Translations under genes and position numbers: made by a program | The notes under the pieces: model-generated | What the model was told of the DNA's origin: nothing | The model's input: the letters and a program-made list of their open reading frames with translations, nothing else | Database searches by the model: none | DNA from: Pseudomonas putida | Lineage (GTDB): Bacteria; Pseudomonadota; Gammaproteobacteria; Pseudomonadales; Pseudomonadaceae | NCBI RefSeq assembly: GCF_002906855.1 | Contig: NZ_MINI01000048.1 | Location: forward strand, 496,001-560,000 | DNA: 64,000 nucleotides | Reading direction: 5' to 3' | Shown: positions 52,183 through 60,824 of the stretch, piece after piece | How positions within the stretch are numbered: position 1 is the stretch's first letter | Layout of the letters: each line of letters starts with the position of its first letter

Positions 52183-55100
52183 ATACCCGCAACGGCGTTT
52201 CGGCCTGGTGCATCGACCACCCGATCGCCACCCTGCTGCTGACCTTCGCCCTGGTGCTGCTGGGCGCCATCGCCTTCCCGCGGCTGCCGGTGGCACCGCT
52301 GCCCGAAGCGGATTTCCCGACCATCCAGGTCACCACCCAGCTGCCCGGTGCCAGCCCGGAAACCATGGCATCGTCGGTGGCCACGCCGCTGGAGGTGCAG
52401 TTCAGTGCCATCCCCGGCATGACCCAGATGACCAGCAGCAGTGCGCTGGGCTCGACCACGCTGATCCTGCAATTCACCCTCGACAAGAACATCGACACCG
52501 CCGCCCAGGAAGTCCAGGCGGCGATCAACACCGCCACTGCGCGTCTGCCCCAGGACCTGCCCAACCCGCCGACCTGGCGCAAGGTCAACCCGGCCGACAG
52601 CCCGGTGCTGGTGCTCACCGTCAGCTCCGCACAGATGCCCGGCAATGACCTCAGCGACTACGCCGAGACCTTGCTGGCGCGCCAGCTCAGCCAGATCGAA
52701 GGGGTCGGCCTGATCAACATCACCGGCCAACTGCGCCCGGCCATTCGCGTGCAGGCCCAGCCGGAAAAGCTCGCCGCCATCGGTCTGACCCTGGCCGATG
52801 TGCGCCAGGCCATTCAGCAGACCAGCCTGAACCTGGCCAAGGGCGCGCTGTACGGCGAACACAGCGTCTCGACCATCGCCGCCAACGACCAGCTGTTCCA
52901 CCCCGAGGACTACGCCCAGCTGATCGTCTCGTACCGTAACGGCGCGCCAGTGCACCTCAAGGACGTGGCCAAGGTCATCAACGGCGCCGAGAACGCCTAC
53001 GTCAAAGCCTGGTCCGGCGACCAACCGGGGCTCAACCTGGTGGTGTTCCGCCAGCCCGGGGCGAACATCGTCGACACAGTCGACCGGGTGCTGGCGGCCC
53101 TGCCCAAGCTGCAGGAAATGCTCCCGGCGTCGATCGAAGTGTCGGTACTGCAGGACCGTACCCAGACCATCCGCGCCTCTTTGCACGAAGTGGAGCTGAC
53201 CCTGATGATCGCCGTGGCCTTGGTGATCGGGGTGATGGCGCTGTTCCTGCGCCAGTGGTCGGCGACCCTGGTGGTGTCCAGCGTGCTCGGAGTGTCGCTG
53301 ATCGCCAGTTGCGCATTGATGTATGTATTGGGCTTCAGCCTGAACAACCTCACATTGGTGGCCATCGTCATCTCGGTGGGCTTCGTGGTCGACGACGCCA
53401 TCGTCGTGGTCGAGAACATCCACCGTCACCTGGAGGCCGGCGACGACAGCCGTACGGCGGCGCTCAAAGGCGCGGGCGAGATCGGCTTCACCGTGGTGTC
53501 GATCAGTTTCTCGCTGATCGCCGCGTTCATCCCGCTGCTGTTCATGGGCGGGGTGGTCGGCCGGCTGTTCAAGGAGTTTGCCCTGACCGCCACCTCGACC
53601 ATCCTGATTTCGGTGATGGTGTCGCTGACCCTGGCACCCACCTTGTGCGCATTGTTCATGCGCCGCCCGCCCGGCGAGCAGCATGGTGGCTTTGGCGAGC
53701 GCCTGGTGAAGTGGTACGAAAAAGGCCTGAACCGTGCCCTCGCCCACCAACGCCTGACCCTCGGCGTGTTCGGCGTGACCCTGGCCCTGGCTGTGGTCGG
53801 TTACATCGGCATCCCCAAGGGCTTCTTCCCGCTGCAGGACACCGGTTTCATCCTCGGCACCACCGAGGCGGCGGCGGACGTGTCGTACCCGTCGATGGTC
53901 GAGAAGCATCTGGCGCTGGCGAAGGTCATCGGTGAAGACCCGGCAGTGCAGGCCTACTCCCATTCGGTGGGGGTCACCGGCAGCAACCAGACCATCGCCA
54001 ACGGCCGCTTCTGGATCGCCCTCAAGCCGCGTGGTGAGCGCGACGTGTCGGCCAGCGAGCTGATCGACCGGCTGCGACCGAAGCTGGCCCAGGTGCCGGG
54101 CATCGTCCTGTACATGCGTGCCGGCCAGGACATCAACCTCAGCTCCGGCCCCTCGCGCACCCAGTACCAGTACGTGCTCAAGAGCAACGACGGCGTGGCG
54201 CTGAACCTGTGGACCCAGCGCCTGACCGACCGCCTGCGGGAACACCCGGTGTTCCGCGACCTGTCCAACGACCTGCAACTGGGCGCCAGCGTTACCCGCA
54301 TCGACATCGACCGCCAGGCCGCGGCGCGCTTCGGCCTGACCACCACCGATGTCGACCAGGCGCTGTACGACGCCTTCGGCCAGCGGCAGATCAGCGAGTT
54401 CCAGACCGAGACCAACCAGTACAAGGTAATCCTCGAGCTGGACGCGAAGCAGCGCGGCAAGGCCGAGAGCCTGAACTTCTTCTACCTGCGCTCGCCGCTG
54501 ACCAACGAGATGGTGCCACTGTCGGCCCTGGCGCATGTCGCGCCGCCGAGCACCGGCCCACTGTCGATCAGCCACGACGGCCTGTTCCCGGCGGCCAACC
54601 TGTCGTTCAACCTGGCCCCCGGCGTGGCCCTGGGCGATGCGGTGAAGATCCTCGAACGCACCCAGCGTGAACTGGGCATGCCCGACTCGATCAGCGGCAA
54701 CTTCCAGGGGGCGGCCCAGGCCTTCCAGAGTTCGCTGTCGAGCCAGCCATGGCTGATCCTCGCCGCACTGGTGGCGGTGTACATCATCCTCGGCGTGCTC
54801 TACGAGAGCTTCGTCCACCCACTGACCATCATTTCCACCCTGCCCTCGGCCGGCCTGGGTGCGTTGATCTTGCTCTGGGCGATGGGCCAGGACTTCAGCA
54901 TCATGGGCCTGATCGGCGTGGTGCTGCTGATCGGCATCGTCAAGAAGAACGGCATTCTGCTCATCGACTTCGCCCTGGAAGCCCAGCGCCACCACGGCAT
55001 GACACCCGAGCAGGCGATTCACCAGGCGTGCCTGACGCGCTTCCGGCCGATCATCATGACCACACTTGCCGCCCTGCTGGGCGCGGTGCCGCTGATGTTC

Positions 55101-55271
55101 GGCTTTGGTGCCGGCGCCGAGCTGCGCCAGCCGCTGGGCATTGCGGTGGTCGGCGGGCTACTGGTGAGCCAGGCGCTGACGCTGTTCACCACCCCGGTCA
55201 TATACTTGGCCCTGGAGCGCCTGTTCCACCGCCGCCAGGCCGCCCGTGCGGCGGCGCCAAGTGCCAGCTAG
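52179..55271 (+). CDS. RND multidrug efflux permease (MdtB/MdtC-like)
   Basis: A 1,030-residue trimeric proton/drug antiporter: TM1 at residues 13-32, two large periplasmic loops, and 12 TM helices in total. In TM4 the proton-relay pair is present in SVGFVVDDAIVVVENIHRH. Other RND signatures are PGASPETMASSVATPLE, LALSxxxLAPTLCALF-like LTLAPTLCALFMRR, and MGLIGVVLLIGIVKKNGILLIDFALEAQ. Unlike MdtBC there is only one permease gene here. No outer-membrane channel gene is linked. Confidence 0.93.
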   Translation: MNTRNGVSAWCIDHPIATLLLTFALVLLGAIAFPRLPVAPLPEADFPTIQVTTQLPGASPETMASSVATPLEVQFSAIPGMTQMTSSSALGSTTLILQFTLDKNIDTAAQEVQAAINTATARLPQDLPNPPTWRKVNPADSPVLVLTVSSAQMPGNDLSDYAETLLARQLSQIEGVGLINITGQLRPAIRVQAQPEKLAAIGLTLADVRQAIQQTSLNLAKGALYGEHSVSTIAANDQLFHPEDYAQLIVSYRNGAPVHLKDVAKVINGAENAYVKAWSGDQPGLNLVVFRQPGANIVDTVDRVLAALPKLQEMLPASIEVSVLQDRTQTIRASLHEVELTLMIAVALVIGVMALFLRQWSATLVVSSVLGVSLIASCALMYVLGFSLNNLTLVAIVISVGFVVDDAIVVVENIHRHLEAGDDSRTAALKGAGEIGFTVVSISFSLIAAFIPLLFMGGVVGRLFKEFALTATSTILISVMVSLTLAPTLCALFMRRPPGEQHGGFGERLVKWYEKGLNRALAHQRLTLGVFGVTLALAVVGYIGIPKGFFPLQDTGFILGTTEAAADVSYPSMVEKHLALAKVIGEDPAVQAYSHSVGVTGSNQTIANGRFWIALKPRGERDVSASELIDRLRPKLAQVPGIVLYMRAGQDINLSSGPSRTQYQYVLKSNDGVALNLWTQRLTDRLREHPVFRDLSNDLQLGASVTRIDIDRQAAARFGLTTTDVDQALYDAFGQRQISEFQTETNQYKVILELDAKQRGKAESLNFFYLRSPLTNEMVPLSALAHVAPPSTGPLSISHDGLFPAANLSFNLAPGVALGDAVKILERTQRELGMPDSISGNFQGAAQAFQSSLSSQPWLILAALVAVYIILGVLYESFVHPLTIISTLPSAGLGALILLWAMGQDFSIMGLIGVVLLIGIVKKNGILLIDFALEAQRHHGMTPEQAIHQACLTRFRPIIMTTLAALLGAVPLMFGFGAGAELRQPLGIAVVGGLLVSQALTLFTTPVIYLALERLFHRRQAARAAAPSAS

Positions 55272-55280
55272 GACAAGACC

Positions 55281-55955
55281 ATGCGTGTGCTGATCATCGA
55301 AGACGAAGAAAAAACTGCCGACTACCTGCATCGCGGCCTGACCGAGCAGGGCTTTACCGTCGACCTTGCACGGGACGGCATCGACGGCCTGCACCTAGCC
55401 CTGGAGGGCGACTACGCAGTGATCGTGCTCGATGTGATGCTGCCCGGCCTGGACGGCTACGGCGTGCTGCGCGCACTGCGCGCGCGCAAGCAGACGCCGG
55501 TGATCATGCTCACCGCCCGCGAGCGCGTCGAAGACCGCATCCACGGCCTGCGCGAAGGCGCCGACGATTACCTGGGCAAGCCGTTCTCGTTCCTCGAACT
55601 GGTCGCCCGGCTGCAGGCCCTGACCCGCCGCAGTAGCACTCACGAGCCGTTGCAGATCCAGGTCGGCGATCTGTGGATCGACCTGATGGCGCGCAAGGCC
55701 AGCCGCGCCGGCCAGCGCCTGGAGCTGACCGCCAAGGAATTCTCGCTGCTCAGCGTGCTGGCCCGGCGCCAGGGCGAAATCCTCTCCAAGACCGCCATCG
55801 CCGAGCTGGTCTGGGACATCAACTTCGACAGTGATGCCAATGTCGTCGAAGTGGCCATCAAGCGCCTGCGTGCCAAGCTCGACGGGCCGTTCGACAACAA
55901 GTTGCTGCACACCATCCGAGGCATGGGCTATGTCCTGGAAAACCGCGCCGCTTAA
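55281..55955 (+). CDS. OmpR-family response regulator
   Basis: A 224-residue regulator. The receiver has the acidic pocket (IIEDEE), phosphoacceptor D51 in VLDVMLPGLDGY, and Lys in GKPFSF. The C-terminal winged-helix DNA-binding domain includes LTAKEFSLLSVLARRQGEILSKTAIAELVWDINFDSDANVVEVAIKRLRAKLD, of the heavy-metal/CopR-IrlR subgroup. It lies 9 bp after the RND gene and overlaps the kinase gene by 26 bp, so the pump and its regulators are one operon. Confidence 0.93.
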   Translation: MRVLIIEDEEKTADYLHRGLTEQGFTVDLARDGIDGLHLALEGDYAVIVLDVMLPGLDGYGVLRALRARKQTPVIMLTARERVEDRIHGLREGADDYLGKPFSFLELVARLQALTRRSSTHEPLQIQVGDLWIDLMARKASRAGQRLELTAKEFSLLSVLARRQGEILSKTAIAELVWDINFDSDANVVEVAIKRLRAKLDGPFDNKLLHTIRGMGYVLENRAA

Positions 55956-57333
55956 CTCCATCGCCCTGCGCCTGTCGGCACTGTTCATCCTGGTGGCGCT
56001 GGGGGTATTCGTGCTGATCGGCTCGGCGCTGTACCGCCAGGTCGACCGCAGCCTCGACCTGTTGCCGGCGGCGGAACTGGATGCGCGCTTCAGCGTGCTC
56101 GAATCCACCCTCAACCGCTTCGGCACACCCGAGCACTGGGCCAAGATCAACAACAAGCTCAACCTGCTCAGCGAAGAAGACAAGCGCATCCGCTTCTGGG
56201 TGGTCAGCAGCAACCCCGCCTACGAGTACGGCCAGCCCAGCGAGCTGGTCCGCGCCTTCGCCGAGGGCCCGCAAGGCATGCGCGACCTGCACCTGCCCGA
56301 CCACCTCTACCCGTACAAGGTGCTGGTCAGCGAACTGCCGGCTTTGGGCGAGCGCCCGCCGCTGCGCTTTCTGATCGGCATCGACACCGAGACCTTCTGG
56401 CAGGCGCAGCACAGCCTGCTGGTGGCCATTGTCGGCCTGGCGGTACTCGGTGTACTGCTGGCTTCGGTGCTGGGTTACTGGGTGGCGCGCATCGGCCTGC
56501 GACCGCTGCTGGCGCTGTCCATCGAGGCCCAGGCCCTGGCACCGCCGCGCCTGGATGGGCGCTTGCAGACGCAGAACCTGGCGCCGGAACTGGCGCAGTT
56601 CGCCGGTGCCTTCAATGCCGCGCTGGACCGGGTCAGCCAGGCCTATTCGCAGCTCGAAGCCTTCAACGCCGACGTTGCCCACGAACTGCGCTCGCCGCTG
56701 ACCAACCTGATCGGCCAGACCCAGGTCGCCCTCACCCGCGGGCGCAGCGCCGAGCATTACTTCGAAGTGCTGCAGTCGAACCTGGAAGAGCTGGAGCGCC
56801 TGCGCAGCATCATCAACGACATGCTGTTCCTCGCCAGCGCCGACCAGGGCAGCAAGGCCACCGCCCTGACCCAGGCCTCGCTGGCCGAGGAAGTGGCCAC
56901 CACCCTCGATTACCTGGACTACATCCTCGAAGACGCGCAGGTCAGCGTGACCGTCAGCGGCGATGCCCAGGCGCCCATCGAAAAAGCTCAGCTGCGTCGG
57001 GCGTTGATCAATCTGCTGAACAACGCCGTGCAGCATACGGCGCCGCACCAGGTGATCGAGGTGCAGATTGAAGCGGGGCCGGAGCAGGTCTGCATTGCCG
57101 TGAGCAACCCGGGGCCGGCCATCGACGATGCGCACCTGCCGTTATTGTTCGAGCGGTTCTACCGGGTGGATGCGGCGCGCAGCAACAGTGGCGGCGGTAA
57201 CCATGGTTTGGGTCTAGCAATCGTCAAGGCGATCGCGTTGATGCATGGTGGGGACGTTTTTGTGCGTAGCGTGGCGGGTTCAAACACTTTTGGCATACGT
57301 CTGCCTGGCAGGCATACCAGATGCACAATTTGA
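55930..57333 (+). CDS. Sensor histidine kinase of the RND operon
   Basis: A 467-residue two-TM kinase (TM at residues 13-32 and 164-184) with a periplasmic sensor of about 130 residues. HAMP region around 188-235, H-box with H251 in NADVAHELRSPLTNL, then the ATPase N box (RALINLLNNAVQHT) and G boxes (NHGLGLAIVKAIALMHGG). Member of the heavy-metal sensor kinase group. ATG at 55930 preceded by GAGG. Phosphorylates the regulator encoded upstream; the signal is unknown. Confidence 0.92.
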   Translation: MSWKTAPLNSIALRLSALFILVALGVFVLIGSALYRQVDRSLDLLPAAELDARFSVLESTLNRFGTPEHWAKINNKLNLLSEEDKRIRFWVVSSNPAYEYGQPSELVRAFAEGPQGMRDLHLPDHLYPYKVLVSELPALGERPPLRFLIGIDTETFWQAQHSLLVAIVGLAVLGVLLASVLGYWVARIGLRPLLALSIEAQALAPPRLDGRLQTQNLAPELAQFAGAFNAALDRVSQAYSQLEAFNADVAHELRSPLTNLIGQTQVALTRGRSAEHYFEVLQSNLEELERLRSIINDMLFLASADQGSKATALTQASLAEEVATTLDYLDYILEDAQVSVTVSGDAQAPIEKAQLRRALINLLNNAVQHTAPHQVIEVQIEAGPEQVCIAVSNPGPAIDDAHLPLLFERFYRVDAARSNSGGGNHGLGLAIVKAIALMHGGDVFVRSVAGSNTFGIRLPGRHTRCTI

Positions 57334-57338
57334 TTGAG

Positions 57339-60101
57339 CTACATTGCCGCTGCTCTCCCCCCACACGCCCTCAACTGCCGCAGTCGGTCACTGACATAGT
57401 AACGAATTAAATGGTATTTTTTCGAAAACCAATTTTTATTACTCTGGCGATGGTCTCGCTCCTCTCCCCTCTCCAAATCCGCTCTGAAGTTATCATTCGC
57501 CGACGGCTTGATGTGAATGGCTATGACTTCAACGTCGTACAAAAATTCCATGTGCAACACTGAATGCAACTCAACGCCAGTAACTTCCATGCCAAGTGCC
57601 TCCACTATCCTTTGAGTATGCCGGCCGTTCCCACGGCTTGCCAAAAAACGCTCGGTAATTATACGCTTACGCTCTTCAGGTGATAAAAGCCCTTCCTCTG
57701 GAGTAAGGGTCACAGCTGAAATCGCATCTTTATTGATCACATCCCACCGCAACAAAGTTTTTGGCAGCTGTCCGTAGAAACCATGGAATTTTGATATTCT
57801 TCTGTATTGCTCAAGGACCACTGTTGAGGCGTGCGTGAGTGTCTCCGGCATTCTGAAGTTACTTCTAAACACCCACACATGAGGCCTGAACTCATTTCGA
57901 AACCCAACCCAGTCGTCCACATTCTTGTACTGAGAATGCACTGTGTACTTCTCAGCGTGCACAATATGGTCAATTTCAGAATCCATCACATCGTCGTTAT
58001 CGGATCTCTCATTCAGGCGCGCGACCACATCAGGAGTAGACGGATACCCAGGCAGTTCCTGGTCAACAAGCTCATTGAGATCGATTGAGTTCTGGCCATC
58101 GGCATCAAGGAAACTCACGGGTGAGTTCTTTGCCATTCGAAACAAATTTATTCCATCCAGCGTACCTCCAGGATCAGCACTCAACCAACGTCCGATTTCC
58201 GGTTGGTAATAGCGCCAACCGTAGCAATACAACCCCGTCGCATCCCGTTCCTTGCCCGCATGGCGCAGCGCTCGTTGCGTCATGCTGTCGACTTCAGTCG
58301 CAGGTTCATCCGCGCCAACAGTCCCGCCATAAGGCGCATATTCCTCACGAGCGATGACCTTGCCAGCGGCGTCCGTCTCACCGCCCGAACTGTTCAGGTG
58401 ATCGCTGAAGGCAAAGCGCAATTGCACCTCACTCTTGAGCTCGTTCATCACCAAACGAGCGGTACCCACCGTTGTGATGACCAGATGACGCTGGAGTTCG
58501 GACGCACCGGCCAGCAACCGCTGGCGCACTTCGAAAGCGTGGGAATACGTGGTCAAGCTGGTCTGCCTGCCGTTACCGACTTTTACCGAGTGAACTTTGC
58601 GAGTCCGGCTCCCACCCTCAGCGTAGTGATAGCGTTCACCGTCATCATCTTCATACTTGCGCCTGACCAGGCTGACAGCCTTGAGTTGGTTGTCCGTATG
58701 CCAGTGCAGAGTATTGCCATCGGCTAGCTGTTTCTGCAGACCTCCAGGCAAGAATCCCGTCCCGAATGCCAAGCCTTGGCCTTTCACAACAGCACGATTG
58801 CTGCTCCGGGCAACTTCCAGTTCGACCGTGCGCTGACCTTCTCCTGCGTTATGCCGAATCAGCCAGAGATTGTTCCCGTCATCATAGGAATACTCTTCCG
58901 TGTAGGGCGCCCAAACTTGGCCAGCGCTCGGGTCAGCACGGGCGCCTGATAAGGGATGATGCCGGGCCGCAGGTACCCGCTCTCGACCCGATGCAAAAAC
59001 CAGACGGTTCAGCGTGTCATAGGCGTATCGCCGAAGCCCCGTGGTCTCCAAATTGTTATGCCATTCCGGATCCGCACCCTGATCATCGAGGCTCAGGATA
59101 TTGCCGGCTGGATCGTGTTCGTAATGCAGATCACTGATCAGCAGGCTACCCAGAGGATGGCCTGCAGGGCGAGCGGTCAGGTGTCGCTTGAGGCGAGGGA
59201 TTCGAGCGTCATATTCATATCGGTCGACGACGCCGTTACCAGTCATCTGCTCCAGCAATCTGGAATCCGCGGCATAACGAGACTCGCGCAAGGTGACGGC
59301 TTCCTCGACCTTGCCACCCTTCATGTAACGGACCCGCGTCTGCTCGCGTGCGCCGCTGATGCCGTAACGCTCGAAGGTAGTGACACCGGCGGCATGAGTG
59401 GTACTCAGCAGGGCGCCGGTGGCGTCGAGCTGATTCAAAACTTTCAGGGGAGCCTCAACATCTTCTTCTGTGGTACGAGACCAATCCGGCTGTTCTATTG
59501 CAACCTTCAAAAGGCATTGCTCGAACGCCAAGGATTGGCCCGTCAATGACAGGCCGAGAGATCGGTCGATGCCTGCGTTGTTGCAGGATTCCCACAAACG
59601 TCCAGCGAGATTGTGGGCCTTCCAGTACGCTTTTCCCGCAGGTGCATAGCTATAGCGTTCACGTACACGACCTGCGGCACCGGCAGCCGTTTCCGTCAAC
59701 GACAGTGGCCGCCCACTGAGCGAGGCTGCTTCGTAGGTCATTGCAGTCGCCGTCTGTTGAGCATTGAGCGACCAGAACGGGCGCCCGGCACTGTCCAGTA
59801 AACGCAGGGAGAGATCGCCGTCTGCGGTATGCAATGACAAGGGTCGACCGTCAAGGGCAGTGACCGTAACCGCGTCGGCGTTTGCGGTCGCCTCGTTGAG
59901 CAAGGCTCGCGCACCGAATATCCGTGTTGCCCGGGTTGACGGATCCTTGACTGTACGTTCGATCAACAGGCGCGGCAAAACGCCCGGGGTACGCGCCGCA
60001 CGGTAAAGCGTCAATGTACGGAAAGGGCTGGTGACTGTCGGCGTGCCTGCATGCAGCGCAGCTGCCTGTGCTCGCATTTGCCTGGTCGAACGCGCTGCCA
60101 T
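57339..60101 (-). CDS. TccC-like RHS-repeat protein with variable C-terminal domain
   Basis: A 920-residue RHS/YD-repeat protein of the insecticidal toxin complex C (TccC) type, starting at the ATG at 60101 (a GTG at 60170 is in frame). Residues 1-669 are the RHS core: YD-type motifs (DPAGNILSLDDQGADP, LRRYAYDTLNRL, EEYSYDDGNN) and the self-cleavage signature around ADPGGTLDGINLFRMAKNS and PVSFLDADG. The expected cut is after Gly669. The released C-terminal 251 residues have no family I recognise and are AT-richer than the core (29 of 60 bases G/C in 57481-57540). No TcA or TcB gene lies in the window, so it is an orphan. It ends convergently 6 bp past the kinase stop. Confidence 0.85.
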   Translation of the reverse strand: MAARSTRQMRAQAAALHAGTPTVTSPFRTLTLYRAARTPGVLPRLLIERTVKDPSTRATRIFGARALLNEATANADAVTVTALDGRPLSLHTADGDLSLRLLDSAGRPFWSLNAQQTATAMTYEAASLSGRPLSLTETAAGAAGRVRERYSYAPAGKAYWKAHNLAGRLWESCNNAGIDRSLGLSLTGQSLAFEQCLLKVAIEQPDWSRTTEEDVEAPLKVLNQLDATGALLSTTHAAGVTTFERYGISGAREQTRVRYMKGGKVEEAVTLRESRYAADSRLLEQMTGNGVVDRYEYDARIPRLKRHLTARPAGHPLGSLLISDLHYEHDPAGNILSLDDQGADPEWHNNLETTGLRRYAYDTLNRLVFASGRERVPAARHHPLSGARADPSAGQVWAPYTEEYSYDDGNNLWLIRHNAGEGQRTVELEVARSSNRAVVKGQGLAFGTGFLPGGLQKQLADGNTLHWHTDNQLKAVSLVRRKYEDDDGERYHYAEGGSRTRKVHSVKVGNGRQTSLTTYSHAFEVRQRLLAGASELQRHLVITTVGTARLVMNELKSEVQLRFAFSDHLNSSGGETDAAGKVIAREEYAPYGGTVGADEPATEVDSMTQRALRHAGKERDATGLYCYGWRYYQPEIGRWLSADPGGTLDGINLFRMAKNSPVSFLDADGQNSIDLNELVDQELPGYPSTPDVVARLNERSDNDDVMDSEIDHIVHAEKYTVHSQYKNVDDWVGFRNEFRPHVWVFRSNFRMPETLTHASTVVLEQYRRISKFHGFYGQLPKTLLRWDVINKDAISAVTLTPEEGLLSPEERKRIITERFLASRGNGRHTQRIVEALGMEVTGVELHSVLHMEFLYDVEVIAIHIKPSANDNFRADLERGEERDHRQSNKNWFSKKYHLIRYYVSDRLRQLRACGGRAAAM

Positions 60102-60398
60102 GTCGTGCCTGCCTCGCGGTTCGAGAAGTGATCGGAAGCCATGCCACAAGCATCTGACCTGACACGCCACATGTCACCTGGCAAAAATGATAGTTCCGTG
60201 GAGCAAGGCTGCTTCCATCATTGACCGCACAAGCTGTCTAGCACGGGGCTTTCAGGCTAAAGTCCAATTGCTTTCCGAGCGATAATTACCTTTTGCGCAA
60301 CAGTGCTTATCACTAAAGACGCTGTTTCCAGGGCATTAAACGGACTAACTTTACCCCCGTCCTCATAGCACTTGCCCCGCAAGAAGGTAGTTTTAAAC

Positions 60399-60620
60399 AT
60401 GTCCAACAGTATGGGTATTGCCAGCGTTTTCGTTCTGTCGTCCCTGTTGTTGTCGCCCCTGGCCATGGCCGAAGAATCCCCGGCTTTCGTAGCGCGTACT
60501 GCAGAACTTGCCGCTGTTCACCAAGACTCCCGCGAAGCCCTGGCACACAAGGCTGACGCCGGCAAAGACGCAGAACAGACAGCTTCGAAAGTTTCCAGCG
60601 ACGCCAATGCCGATAGCTGA
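60399..60620 (+). CDS. Small secreted protein of unknown function
   Basis: A 73-residue protein with a signal peptide (MSNSMGIASVFVLSSLLLSPLAMA) and a short hydrophilic, Ala/Asp/Lys-rich mature part without cysteines. GAAGG lies 12 bases before the ATG. The 297-bp gap upstream shows nothing else. A terminator follows 75 bp after the stop, so it is a monocistronic gene. Confidence 0.65.
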   Translation: MSNSMGIASVFVLSSLLLSPLAMAEESPAFVARTAELAAVHQDSREALAHKADAGKDAEQTASKVSSDANADS

Positions 60621-60694
60621 TCGCGCGTCGCACCCGCTCCTGTTTTCCCTTGGCTACGCCATGGGCACCGTTGGTGCCGATATGTTAGCCTTTT

Positions 60695-60723
60695 AAAGCC
60701 GCTGCCGATCAGCGGCTTTTTTT
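60695..60723 (+). terminator. Terminator after the small secreted protein
   Basis: AAAGCCGCTG / CAGCGGCTTT stem with a 5-nt loop and a run of seven Ts. Confidence 0.9.
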
Positions 60724-60824
60724 ATGTGCTCTAACTCTCAGCCCCGCCGTAACGTACACCTATAAAAAGACGCACATTCAAAAATAAAAACTGCCCCACC
60801 GTCAGACCAAAGGAGCTAGTACCG

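Noticed and set aside
52029..55022. A 997-residue minus-strand frame opposite the RND permease
   Set aside because: The plus strand encodes a complete RND permease with all motifs; the reverse frame is His/Gln/Arg-rich shadow sequence.
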